From NCBI RefSeq assembly GCF_001663775.1, contig NZ_KV467168.1, forward strand, positions 3,090,780 through 3,154,779: a stretch of DNA of 64,000 nucleotides, in the 5' to 3' direction. The translations under genes were made by a program, and so were the position numbers. Shown here piece after piece: positions 54,467-62,791 of the stretch. The number at the start of each line of letters is the position of its first letter. Positions within the stretch are counted from its first letter, which is position 1. The notes under the pieces were generated by a model that saw only the letters and a list, made by a program, of their open reading frames with translations, was not told the origin of the DNA and searched no databases. The stretch comes from Arthrobacter sp. B6 (GTDB lineage: Bacteria > Actinomycetota > Actinomycetes > Actinomycetales > Micrococcaceae).

Positions 54467-55786
54467 TCAGGCGAAGCTGTCCTCCTTGGCCCGGGAGGGT
54501 GCCGGTTCCTGAGCTGCCGGCGCAGCAGCGGTAACGTGGCCGGCCGGAGTGAAACGGCTGCCCAGCTCCCCGAAGGCGTAGGCGCTTTCAGCGTGCTCGG
54601 CGAGGTCCACGCCCACGGTCTCGGCCTCATGGCTTACCCGGAAACCTATGGTCTTGTTGATCGCCCGTCCAATGACCAGCGTCATGCCGCCGGAGAGGAA
54701 CAGGGTAACGACCACGGCGGCCGCCTGGGCAATCAGCTGCTGGACGCCGCCGCCGTGGAACAGGCCCCCGCCTACGCCGTCCACGGGAAGAGCGATAAAG
54801 CCAAGGGCCAGCGTGCCGATCAGGCCGGCGCCCAGGTGGACACCCACCACGTCGAGGGAGTCGTCCATTCCAAAGCGGTACTTCAGGTCCACAAACCAGC
54901 AGCAGGCAGCCCCGGCTACCAGGCCCAGACCGACGGCTGCCACCGGGCTGATGTTGGCGCACGACGGTGTGATGGCCACGAGGCCGGCCACGACGCCGGA
55001 GGCAGCGCCGAGGGATGTGGGGTGGCCGTGCCGGATCTTCTCGATGACCAGCCAGCCCAGCATGGCCGCGGCGGGGGTGACCAGGGTGTTGACCCAGATG
55101 AGGCCAGCCTGCTCCGCCGTCGTCGCGGCGCCGCCGTTGAAGCCGAACCATCCGAACCACAGGATGGCCGCACCCAGCATGATGAAGGGGACATTGTGCG
55201 GGCGGTGGTTTGGATCCTTGGCGAAGCCGTGCCGTTGGCCCACGATCAGGGCAAGGACCAAGGCAGCCGTGCCGGAGCTGATCTCCACCACTGCGCCGCC
55301 GGCGAAGTCGATGACCTGGCCAAAGACCGCGGTCAGGGCGCCGCCCGGGCTCAGGAGTCCGCCGCCCCAGATCATGTAGGCCAGCGGGCAGTAAACGAGC
55401 GTGACCCACACCGGAACAAACACGGCCCAGGCGCTGAACCGGGCCCGGTCGGCTATGGCGCCGCTGATCAGGGCCACGGTGATGATGGCGAAGGTGGCGC
55501 TGTAGCCGGCTTTGATGAGGTCCGGCGAACCCATGAGGTTCTCCAGGCCGAAATTGGCAATCGGGTTGCCGAAGAGGCCCAGGATGCCCTCGCCGGTGGT
55601 CATGGAGTAGCCCCACAGGACCCAAATGACACCAACGGTGCCGGCGGAGATGAAGCTCATCAGGATCATGTTCAGGGCTGCCTTCGCCCGCGTCATGCCG
55701 CCGTAGAAGAGGCCGAGCCCCGGGGTCATGAACAGTACCATCGCCGCTGAAAACATCAGCCAGACGTGTTGAGCGGTGATTTCCAC
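54467..55786 (-). CDS. amt: Ammonium transporter
   Basis: A 439-residue Amt/MEP channel with eleven membrane segments. The start is GTG 55786, preceded by GAAGGGA, giving VEITAQHVWLMFSAAMVLFM; an upstream ATG at 55843 is less likely. MTPGLGLFYGGMTRAKAALN, DFAGGAVVEISSGTAALVLA and FNGGAATTAEQAGLIWVNTL are family motifs. A cytoplasmic C-terminal tail with HAESAYAF is present. No glnK or glnD follows. A GlnR-like box is upstream at 55925-55962. Confidence 0.94.
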   Translation of the reverse strand: MEITAQHVWLMFSAAMVLFMTPGLGLFYGGMTRAKAALNMILMSFISAGTVGVIWVLWGYSMTTGEGILGLFGNPIANFGLENLMGSPDLIKAGYSATFAIITVALISGAIADRARFSAWAVFVPVWVTLVYCPLAYMIWGGGLLSPGGALTAVFGQVIDFAGGAVVEISSGTAALVLALIVGQRHGFAKDPNHRPHNVPFIMLGAAILWFGWFGFNGGAATTAEQAGLIWVNTLVTPAAAMLGWLVIEKIRHGHPTSLGAASGVVAGLVAITPSCANISPVAAVGLGLVAGAACCWFVDLKYRFGMDDSLDVVGVHLGAGLIGTLALGFIALPVDGVGGGLFHGGGVQQLIAQAAAVVVTLFLSGGMTLVIGRAINKTIGFRVSHEAETVGVDLAEHAESAYAFGELGSRFTPAGHVTAAAPAAQEPAPSRAKEDSFA

Positions 55787-55924
55787 CTGCGGTCCCTTCG
55801 CGTTAAGCCTGCAATACGGGACTCTCCAGTTGGGCCCTCGCATTCCCCCTGGCCAATATTTGCCGCGGTGTGTTTCCGTTTGCGCTTCGCCACGTTGCAG
55901 GGACGTTACGCAGATGATGCCCAG

Positions 55925-55962
55925 ATGAAGATCGCGTCACCATCTTGTTTCCGGGATGTAAA
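55925..55962 (-). promoter_or_regulatory. GlnR-type nitrogen box upstream of amt
   Basis: On the minus strand TTTAC-n6-GAAAC-n6-GTGAC-n6-TTCAT follows the actinobacterial GlnR pattern GTnAC-n6-GAAAC with three of four half-sites good. It lies about 140-175 bases upstream of the amt start, so amt is probably switched on when nitrogen is limiting. Confidence 0.6.
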
Positions 55963-56047
55963 CGGAACCTGTGGGACGGTGCCGGCGGCGGTTGCCCCGC
56001 GCCCGGGATGCCAGCAACGGCAGGCACCGTCGTGCACCCGTGGTGAG

Positions 56048-56102
56048 GAGCCGCCGTCGGACGTTCCAATCGGCAAGGTTTCACGCAAATGAACGGCGGC
56101 TC
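56048..56102. terminator. Inverted repeat downstream of the nitrilase-family gene
   Basis: Perfect 10-base arms GAGCCGCCGT and ACGGCGGCTC around a 35-base loop, about 100 bases beyond the nitrilase-family stop. A terminator role is possible but the loop is long. Confidence 0.35.
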
Positions 56103-56203
56103 ACCGGCCCCGGGAGTCACGTACGGTGCACGCGGCGATGGGGGACTATTTCCGCTCCTGGCCTGTGCCGTTCCCCAGCCGGGCCGGCAGCGTGCGCCGG
56201 AGG

Positions 56204-56998
56204 CTAGAAGGTCCGGGCGTTGGCCAGGACAGGCAGTTTGCCGCGTACTTCGGCAACCGTGGACGGGTCAATGTCGACGAGGGCGAGTTCCGGCTCGCCG
56301 CCCAAGGCCACCAGCTCTGACCCCAGCGGGGAGACGACGGCGCTGTGGCCGATGCCCGTGGGTGCGCTGCCCGTGGTGGGCAGGCCGATGCTTGCCGGAT
56401 CACCCTGCCCGCATGCCACCACGAACGTGGTGCTGTCCAAAGCGCGTGCCCGGACCAGCAGGTCCCACTGCTCTGCCTTGCCCTCGCCGGCACCCCAGGA
56501 GGCGCAGATGATGTTTACCTGGGCTCCTGCCTTGGCGTTTGCGGCGAAGAGGGCCGGGAAGCGGACGTCGTAGCAGGTGGCCAGGCCGAAGATGGTGCCG
56601 TTCACCTCGAAGGTTACGGGGGCTGTTCCCGCGTCCACCGTGTCGGATTCGGCGAAGCCGAACGCGTCAAAGAGGTGGATCTTATCGTAGGAGGTTTCCA
56701 CGCCGGGCCCGGTGACCAGCAGGGTGTTGCGGACGCGCCCGTCCTTGCCGGGGGTGAACATGCCGGCCACCACTGTGATGCCCAGTTCTTTGGCGATGCT
56801 CCGGACGCTTCCGGCCCAGGCGCCGTCGACAGGTTCGGCGATATCCGTCAGCCGGTGGCCGAAGGCGCGCATGGCAGCCTCCGGGAACACGACGAGTTCC
56901 GCCCCGGCAGCCTTCGCCCGGGTGGCGTATTCCCGGATCAGTTCCAGGTTGGCGGCCGGATCGGCGCCGGTGATGATTTGGGCCACTGCTAAACGCAT
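56204..56998 (-). CDS. Carbon-nitrogen hydrolase (nitrilase superfamily)
   Basis: A 264-residue member of the nitrilase superfamily with catalytic Glu in VVFPEAAMRAFGHRL, Lys in TSYDKIHLFDAFGF and Cys in GLATCYDVRFPALFAANAKA. Length and order fit amidase-type or omega-amidase-like (Nit2) branches. No signal peptide. It is a single minus-strand gene; the substrate is unknown. Confidence 0.9.
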   Translation of the reverse strand: MRLAVAQIITGADPAANLELIREYATRAKAAGAELVVFPEAAMRAFGHRLTDIAEPVDGAWAGSVRSIAKELGITVVAGMFTPGKDGRVRNTLLVTGPGVETSYDKIHLFDAFGFAESDTVDAGTAPVTFEVNGTIFGLATCYDVRFPALFAANAKAGAQVNIICASWGAGEGKAEQWDLLVRARALDSTTFVVACGQGDPASIGLPTTGSAPTGIGHSAVVSPLGSELVALGGEPELALVDIDPSTVAEVRGKLPVLANARTF

Positions 56999-57074
56999 GA
57001 AATTACTCCGTTCCGTTGTCCCAATCTATGCGACAAACGTCCGGAACGGCGGCGTCCGGTAGGGGAAAAGGCTG

Positions 57075-57137
57075 GAGTTTTTGTCCACATCGGGCGACTT
57101 CCGGGGCGTTTTGGGCGCTGTAAGTCGACAAAAACTC
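57075..57137. repeat. GAGTTTTTGTC inverted repeat
   Basis: Perfect 11-base arms GAGTTTTTGTC (57075-57085) and GACAAAAACTC (57127-57137), 41-base loop. A second pairing CGACTT (57095-57100) and AAGTCG (57122-57127) competes with it. It lies between two divergent genes and may be a repeat element or an operator. Confidence 0.5.
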
Positions 57138-57177
57138 TATCGGCTGATCGGGGGCCGTTCCCTGTAGCATTTTGACC

Positions 57178-57576
57178 ATGCCCACTGCGCTCGATATGGC
57201 AGGTCCCATTCTGGAAATGCTGACCTGGTTGTGCCTGCCTGCCGGGCTGATGCTCCTGGTCTACGCCGGGATCCTGCGGCGCTTCGTGAATCCCTGGGTG
57301 GTGGCCGAAGGCGTGGTCTATAAGGATGCCAGCGGGACGGGCTTCCGGTGGTTTGACCACAAATACCGGATCCACCACGCGCCCATGTCGCCGCACGACA
57401 TCAAGGGCATGGCGGTGGGGGACACTCTTCCCATTTATTACCACCCCAAACGCCCCACCCAATGGCAGACCGCGGTGCCGGAAGCGGCCGGGAGGACTGC
57501 GGTTGTGGTGGGGCGGCTGCTCACCGGCGTCGGCACGGTCGCGCTCATTGCCGGATTCTTCCTGCCCATGTTCTGA
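57178..57576 (+). CDS. DUF3592-type membrane protein
   Basis: A 132-residue protein with a membrane helix near the N terminus (GPILEMLTWLCLPAGLMLLV) and one at the end (AVVVGRLLTGVGTVALIAGF). The middle YRIHHAPMSPHDIKGMAVGD and PIYYHPKRPTQW matches DUF3592 proteins, with a domain between two helices. The ATG at 57178 is preferred to TTG 57172. Function unknown. Confidence 0.8.
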   Translation: MPTALDMAGPILEMLTWLCLPAGLMLLVYAGILRRFVNPWVVAEGVVYKDASGTGFRWFDHKYRIHHAPMSPHDIKGMAVGDTLPIYYHPKRPTQWQTAVPEAAGRTAVVVGRLLTGVGTVALIAGFFLPMF

Positions 57577-57593
57577 CCCCTGGCCGGGCCCGA

Positions 57594-57932
57594 CTAGCCG
57601 GCGAGAACCACCAGGATGCCCAGGGCGCCCAACGCAACCGCTGCGGACGCGGTCCACAGAACGGCCGACGTGTCGGCGTCGACCGTTTCGTGCGTGATCC
57701 CTGCGGTGCTGGTGCTGTAGCGCCGGCGCTGCGTGAAGTAGATAACGCCGGCAGCGGTTGTCGAAACGGCAAAAAGCAGCAGGATGGGGAGGCCGTGGTG
57801 GGGAAGCCAGCGCAGGAAAATAGCGCTGACCGTCACCAGGGCCATCATGGTCCGGCCCCACGCCAGCGAGGTTCGCTCGGGCTGGAGGCCCGGGTCCTCG
57901 TGGCCGCGGGCTGCCTCCCTGCTGCGGGCCAC
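57594..57932 (-). CDS. DUF202 membrane protein A
   Basis: A 112-residue DUF202 protein with LQPERTSLAWGRTMMALVTV, the family signature (ERTxLAWxRT), and three membrane segments. GTG start 57932 is four bases after the stop of a second DUF202 gene. The two probably form one membrane complex. Function unknown. Confidence 0.87.
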   Translation of the reverse strand: MARSREAARGHEDPGLQPERTSLAWGRTMMALVTVSAIFLRWLPHHGLPILLLFAVSTTAAGVIYFTQRRRYSTSTAGITHETVDADTSAVLWTASAAVALGALGILVVLAG

Positions 57933-57935
57933 GGG

Positions 57936-58340
57936 TCAGCGCCAGAGGATAAAGACGAGGACGACGGCGGCAGCCAGGGCCCCTGCGCCCGCCAGCAGCG
58001 GCACGATAAGCGGCAGCGGAAGCGGGGTTTTGTTGCGCATGCTCCGCTCCACCCGGATCCAACGCACCGCTGCACCGGCGCTCAGCAGCATGCCAAGAAG
58101 GAGCAACAGGACTGCCAGGCCCTTGCGGACCGGCTCGAGGAACAGGTCTGCGGTGAACGCCTCGATGGCGATCCCCCCGGCGAGGAGCGCCAGTGACGTC
58201 CTGATCCAGGCAAGGAACGTGCGTTCGTTGGCCAGCGTGAAGCGGGGATCCGGCTCGGTGCCGCCCGGAAGCAGGCGTTCGGCGATTTTTCCCCGGCGCG
58301 GCGGGGCGGGATCGCCGGACGGCGGCTGGTTCGTGGACAC
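57936..58340 (-). CDS. DUF202 membrane protein B (YidH-like)
   Basis: A 134-residue protein with a charged N terminus, FTLANERTFLAWIRTSLALL (the DUF202 signature) and three membrane helices ending in AVVLVFILWR. It resembles YidH. It is directly followed by a second DUF202 gene, a common arrangement. Function unknown. Confidence 0.88.
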   Translation of the reverse strand: MSTNQPPSGDPAPPRRGKIAERLLPGGTEPDPRFTLANERTFLAWIRTSLALLAGGIAIEAFTADLFLEPVRKGLAVLLLLLGMLLSAGAAVRWIRVERSMRNKTPLPLPLIVPLLAGAGALAAAVVLVFILWR

Positions 58341-58466
58341 GGGGACAGTTTAGCCGTTGGCCTGGGCCGGGTCCCGCCGCCCGGCCCGTGTGGCGGGCGT
58401 CGGTGAGTCGCCGGGAGGGAAGCCGAGGTGGCGCGCCGCCGTCGGACGTTTGGCTGCCCGGCCGTG

Positions 58467-59669
58467 TCAGGCGGCCCTGTCCAGCACCGCCTTGGACGCC
58501 AGATGCTCGCCGATGGGCAGTGCCGCAGTGGCAGCGGGGGAGGGCGCGTTCAGCACGTGGATCATCCGGTCCGTCTCGGCCAGGAGGAAATCGTGGATCA
58601 TGGTTCCATCCCGGCGGACGGCCTGGGCGCGGATGCCTGCCGCATACGGAAGGAGGTCCGCCGTGGTCAGGCCCGGGGCGTACTTCTGGCATTCCTTCAG
58701 GTAACTGCCCTTGAACAGCGAGTTCCGTACCTCGCTGACAGCCGTCGCGGCGTGTGCCCGGGCAACGCGCCACAGGCCGGGAAACCGCACATACCGCGCG
58801 ACGTCCCGGACGTTCACCGAAAACTTCGGGTAGCCCTCGCGTGAGAGCCCCAGCACTGCATTGGGCCCCACGGTGACAGCACCCGCAACGGTAGGGGTGA
58901 GGTGGACGCCCAGGAAAGGGAGGGCAGGGTCGGGGACGGGATAGATCAGGTGCCGGACATAGCCTGACTTCTCCGCGGGGAGCACAAAATACTCGCCCCG
59001 GAAGGGAATGATCTGGACGTCGATGTCCAGCCCGGCCAGTTCCGCCAGCCGGTCCGACTGCAGGCCGGCGCACACCACCAGCCGGCCGCAGCTGTACCTC
59101 TCCGCCGCCGTGCCCACCTCCACCCGGTCCGGGCCCTCCGCAATGGCTGAGACCCGGGCACCCGTGATGACCTGCGCACCCGCCGCCGCCACCAGCCCGG
59201 CCAGTTTCCGGGACACTGCTGTGTAGTCCACGATGCCGGTGCTCGGGATGAACAGGGCACCCAGCCCGGCGACGTTGGGCTCGCGGCGCCGGAGCCCGGC
59301 CTGGTCAATGCGCTCGCAGGCCAGGCCGTGGACGGCCGCCCGCTCTTCAAGGGCCGCCAGCCGCTCGAATTCCAGTTCGGTGGTGGCCACGAGGAGCTTT
59401 CCCGGTTCCTGGTAGGGGATTCCGTGATCGCGGCAGAACTCTTTGGTCTGCTGGGCTCCCGCTTTGCTGAAGCGGGCTTTCAGGCTGTCCGGGGCGTAGT
59501 AGATGCCCGAGTGGATCACGCCGCTGTTGTGGCCGGTCTGGTGCGACGCCAACGTGTCCGCGGCCTCCAGCAGGACCAGGGACGCGCCGGGATCCTTCAG
59601 CAGGAGCTGGTAGGCCGTGGCGAGCCCCACGATGCCGCCGCCTACAACGCAGTAATCGGTGTGCTTCAT
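58467..59669 (-). CDS. lhgO: L-2-hydroxyglutarate oxidase
   Basis: A 400-residue FAD oxidoreductase of the LhgO type. The FAD motif is YCVVGGGIVGLATAYQLLLK, followed by ASHQTGHNSGVIHSGIYYAP, and the family ending DFLLAETDRMIHVLNAPSPA. It oxidises L-2-hydroxyglutarate to 2-oxoglutarate, passing electrons to quinone or oxygen. The start MKHTDYCVV at 59669 is chosen over an ATG 22 codons earlier. A YnfA gene lies upstream. Confidence 0.93.
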   Translation of the reverse strand: MKHTDYCVVGGGIVGLATAYQLLLKDPGASLVLLEAADTLASHQTGHNSGVIHSGIYYAPDSLKARFSKAGAQQTKEFCRDHGIPYQEPGKLLVATTELEFERLAALEERAAVHGLACERIDQAGLRRREPNVAGLGALFIPSTGIVDYTAVSRKLAGLVAAAGAQVITGARVSAIAEGPDRVEVGTAAERYSCGRLVVCAGLQSDRLAELAGLDIDVQIIPFRGEYFVLPAEKSGYVRHLIYPVPDPALPFLGVHLTPTVAGAVTVGPNAVLGLSREGYPKFSVNVRDVARYVRFPGLWRVARAHAATAVSEVRNSLFKGSYLKECQKYAPGLTTADLLPYAAGIRAQAVRRDGTMIHDFLLAETDRMIHVLNAPSPAATAALPIGEHLASKAVLDRAA

Positions 59670-59712
59670 GAGTGAGATTCTCCAGTACGACGGCGGCTGC
59701 GGCCAGAAAGGC

Positions 59713-60072
59713 TCAGCCCGCGTTCCTGGGCGCAAACATGATCACGGCGACGCCCACCAGGCAGATGACGGAGCCCGTTATGTCCCACCGGTCGGGCCGG
59801 AAGCCATCAAAGATCATTCCCCAGGCAAGTGAACCCGCCACAAACACCCCGCCATAGGCCGCAAGGATCCGGCCGAAATGCGCATCGGGCTGCAGCGTGG
59901 CCACGAAGCCGTAGAGGCCCAGGGCAATGACACCCAGCCCGGCCCACCACCAGTCCTTGCCCTCACGGACGGATTGCCACACCAGCCATGCGCCGCCGAT
60001 CTCAGCCGCCGCAGCCAGGACGAAGAGCGCTGTGATCTTTGCGATTGGCACTGTTTCAGTAGGAATAGTCAC
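59713..60072 (-). CDS. YnfA/UPF0060-family membrane protein
   Basis: About 119 residues from GTG 60072, four membrane helices: [60 protein letters not shown] and [31 protein letters not shown] and [16 protein letters not shown] are the YnfA signature. Small drug-resistance-like transporter family; substrate unknown. Confidence 0.9.
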   Translation of the reverse strand: MTIPTETVPIAKITALFVLAAAAEIGGAWLVWQSVREGKDWWWAGLGVIALGLYGFVATLQPDAHFGRILAAYGGVFVAGSLAWGMIFDGFRPDRWDITGSVICLVGVAVIMFAPRNAG

Positions 60073-60125
60073 AGGCTCATCATGCCAGCGGGAATGCGGG
60101 CAGCCGCGAGCCGGTTGGGCCATAC

Positions 60126-61160
60126 ATGCTGCGCATCGGATTCCTTTCTTTTGGCCACTGGGGCCCAGGCCAGGGCTCACGGACCCGAACCGCGGGCGAG
60201 GCCCTGCTCCAGGGCATTGAGCTGGCGGTCGCGGCGGAGGAACTCGGAATCGACGGGGCGTTCTTCCGGGTGCACCACTTTGCCCGGCAGCAGGCGTCCC
60301 CCTTCCCGCTCCTGGCTGCCATTGCGGCGCGGACCAGCCGGATAGAGATGGGCACCGGGGTGATTGACATGCGCTACGAGAACCCGCTCTACATGGCAGA
60401 GGAAGCCGCGGCCACGGACCTGATCAGCGGCGGCCGGCTGCAGCTGGGCATCAGCCGCGGCTCACCCGAGCCGGCCCGCAACGGGGCTGCGGCGTTCGGC
60501 CATGTTCCGGACGCGGGGGAATCGGACGCCGACATGGCCCGCCGCCACACGGAGCTGTTCCGCCAGGCCATCAGCGGAGCCGGAGTGGCTGAGGCGGACC
60601 CGCGCTACGCCGGCGGAACCAGGGGAATGCTGCCCATCCAGCCGCAAGCCCCCGGCCTGTCTGAACGAATCTGGTGGGGAGCCGGAAGCCGGAAGACCGC
60701 CGTCTGGGCCGCGGGCCTGGGGATGAACCTGATGAGCTCCACGCTGCTCACCGAAGACACCGGCGTCCCCTTCGACCGGCTGCAGGCGGAACAGATCCAG
60801 CTCTTCCGCGAGGCGTGGGCTGCCGCAGGACACAGCCACCAGCCGCGCGTGTCGGTCAGCCGGAGCATCCTGCCGATCGTGGACGAGGAGGACAACAGGT
60901 ACTTCGCAGGCAGCGCACTGCGCGACAGCCGGGATCAGGTGGGCGTGATCGACGGCCTGACAGCACGGTTTGGAAAGACGTACGCGGGCGCTCCGGATGT
61001 GCTTGCCGAACAGTTGGCGGCTGACGCCGCCGTCCAGGCCGCGGACACCCTGCTGGTGACCGTGCCCAACCAGCTGGGCGTGGACTTCAACGCCAAAATG
61101 CTCGGCAACATCGCCCGGTATATCGCGCCCGCCGTCGGATGGAGACCCTCCGGCCCCTGA
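60126..61160 (+). CDS. LLM-class flavin-dependent oxidoreductase
   Basis: A 344-residue luciferase-like monooxygenase. [60 protein letters not shown] and [20 protein letters not shown] form the flavin-binding barrel core. No partner reductase is nearby. Substrate unknown. It is divergent from ynfA by 53 bases. Confidence 0.9.
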   Translation: MLRIGFLSFGHWGPGQGSRTRTAGEALLQGIELAVAAEELGIDGAFFRVHHFARQQASPFPLLAAIAARTSRIEMGTGVIDMRYENPLYMAEEAAATDLISGGRLQLGISRGSPEPARNGAAAFGHVPDAGESDADMARRHTELFRQAISGAGVAEADPRYAGGTRGMLPIQPQAPGLSERIWWGAGSRKTAVWAAGLGMNLMSSTLLTEDTGVPFDRLQAEQIQLFREAWAAAGHSHQPRVSVSRSILPIVDEEDNRYFAGSALRDSRDQVGVIDGLTARFGKTYAGAPDVLAEQLAADAAVQAADTLLVTVPNQLGVDFNAKMLGNIARYIAPAVGWRPSGP

Positions 61161-61261
61161 ACCGGCCCAGCCTCCGCTGGGTGATCTGCACGGAAGGGAA
61201 TATCCTGAGAGCGTGCGGGCAAATGCGGCCCGGATATCGTGACGGCCCAGAGAGGCTCCCC

Positions 61262-61465
61262 ATGTCTGAAAAGCTCCATCTGTCTCCGGAAGACGAGTTC
61301 CCGGAAGATTTGTCGGCCGTGTCGAACCAGGACCTGCAGGTCCTGGACAGCCAGGTCCAGCGCCAGCTGGATTACGAGTACGTGGCTGAAGGGGAACCCA
61401 ATCCCGAGACCGAATTCCGGCACCACGACCTGGACGATGAATTCCAGGAACGCGACACCCGCTGA
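61262..61465 (+). CDS. Small acidic hypothetical protein
   Basis: A 67-residue acidic protein: MSEKLHLSPEDEFPEDLSAV, SNQDLQVLDSQVQRQLDYEY and HHDLDDEFQERDTR. GAGAGG precedes the ATG. The frame is open upstream to 61139 within the LLM gene, which is not used. Likely helical and soluble. No family recognised. Confidence 0.7.
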   Translation: MSEKLHLSPEDEFPEDLSAVSNQDLQVLDSQVQRQLDYEYVAEGEPNPETEFRHHDLDDEFQERDTR

Positions 61466-61651
61466 CAGGCAGCCCCCTGCAGTCGCCCGCCCGTCCCGGT
61501 GGCTTGGAGTGGCATTTAGTCAGCATCCTTACTATTATTTGTTCAAGGAACCATCCTCGGACGGGAGCCGTTATTCTTGTAGCGGCTTGGGGGCTTAGCG
61601 TCCATCATCAAAGCGTGACTGCGGAACGGTCATGTGACGGGAGAGAGAAAT

Positions 61652-61684
61652 ATGGCTCGCGCCGCTTTAGGCTTAACCGCATGA
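61652..61684 (+). CDS. Possible 10-residue upstream ORF (MARAALGLTA)
   Basis: ATG GCT CGC ... GCA TGA, with GGGAGAGAG upstream, ends in an ATGA overlap with the ferredoxin reductase ATG at 61681. It is in a different frame from the main gene, whose own ribosome site is weak. A coupling role is possible. Confidence 0.35.
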   Translation: MARAALGLTA

Positions 61685-62778
61685 TCCGGCTTCGTCAGCT
61701 GGCCCAGGCGGCCTCTGTGTTGACCACCCCCTTGGCGCCCGAAGATATCCTGGCGCTCTTCAACCCTGTCTTCTCGGCGCGTCAACTCCGCGGAGTGGTG
61801 ACCCGAGTGGTGCAGGAGACAGCCCAGTCGGCCACCATCTTCTTCCGCCCCGGCCGCGGCTGGCACTCGCACCTTGCCGGCCAGTGGGCCCGCATCGGAG
61901 TCGAGTTGGACGGTGTCCGCCACTGGCGCTCCTATTCCCTGAGCGCACCCGCCGGCAAGGACCCGGCCATCACCGTCACAGACGTCGGGGCCGTTTCCGG
62001 AACCCTTGTCCGCACCACCAGGCCGGGCGACGTTCTGTTCCTGGCCCCACCGCAGGGCGACTTTGTCCTGCCGGAGCACCCCCGGCCGCTCCTGATGGTC
62101 ACCGCCGGAAGCGGCATCACCCCGGTGATGTCCATGATCCGTACGCTGGTACCCCGGCGCCGGGATGCCGACGTCGTCCTCATCCACTCTGCCCGCACGC
62201 CCTCCGACAGCCTGTTCCGCGAGGAACTTGCGGAACTCGCTGACCAGTTCCCCAACTTCCGGTTGGCCCACTGGTTCACCGGGCAGCAGGGCCGGATGAA
62301 CTTCACCACCACCGCGGAACTGGACGACCTCTGCCCGGACTGGAAGGAACGTGCCGCCTACGCCTGCGGCCCGGACAGCTTCCTGGACGACGCCGAGGCG
62401 CTCTGGAAACAAGCCGCCCTCACCGCCGGAGCCCCCGGCACCGATGTTGCGGTTGCCGGCGATCCCGGCAACCTCATGATCGAACGCTTCAACACCAGCT
62501 TCGCCGGCGGTGTGGGACACGACGGCGGCCTGGTCACCTTTGAAGCATCTGACCGGGAAGTGGTCGCCGACGGCGACACGCCCCTCCTGGATGTGGGCGA
62601 GGACGCCGGGGTGCTCATGCCAAGCGGCTGCCGGATGGGAATCTGCCACAGCTGCCTGACCCCGCTCCTGGCCGGACAGGTCCGTGACCTCCGCACCAAC
62701 GAGGTCCACGGCGAGCCCGGCCAACTGATCCAAACGTGTGTCTCGGCAGCCGCCGGACCCGTCAACCTCGAAATCTGA
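61681..62778 (+). CDS. Ferredoxin reductase with C-terminal 2Fe-2S domain, desaturase partner
   Basis: A 365-residue oxidoreductase. An FNR-type FAD/NAD(P)H domain (RHWRSYSLSAPAGKD, LLMVTAGSGITPVMSMIRTL, AYACGPDSFLDDAEALWKQA) is followed by a plant-type ferredoxin domain with cluster Cys in GCRMGICHSCLTPLLAG and LIQTCVSAA. It resembles mycobacterial Rv3230c, the electron donor of stearoyl desaturase DesA3, whose homologue starts 13 bases downstream. The start follows a short upstream ORF. Confidence 0.92.
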   Translation: MIRLRQLAQAASVLTTPLAPEDILALFNPVFSARQLRGVVTRVVQETAQSATIFFRPGRGWHSHLAGQWARIGVELDGVRHWRSYSLSAPAGKDPAITVTDVGAVSGTLVRTTRPGDVLFLAPPQGDFVLPEHPRPLLMVTAGSGITPVMSMIRTLVPRRRDADVVLIHSARTPSDSLFREELAELADQFPNFRLAHWFTGQQGRMNFTTTAELDDLCPDWKERAAYACGPDSFLDDAEALWKQAALTAGAPGTDVAVAGDPGNLMIERFNTSFAGGVGHDGGLVTFEASDREVVADGDTPLLDVGEDAGVLMPSGCRMGICHSCLTPLLAGQVRDLRTNEVHGEPGQLIQTCVSAAAGPVNLEI

Positions 62779-62791
62779 GGAGCATCACCGA

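Larger units (their letters stand above)
55787..56203. other. Intergenic region upstream of amt
   Basis: About 417 bases without a convincing gene. It holds the GlnR-like box (55925-55962), and an inverted repeat GAGCCGCCGT (56048-56057) with ACGGCGGCTC (56093-56102) that may end transcription of the nitrilase-family gene. Open frames here have arginine- and proline-rich shadow composition. Confidence 0.7.
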
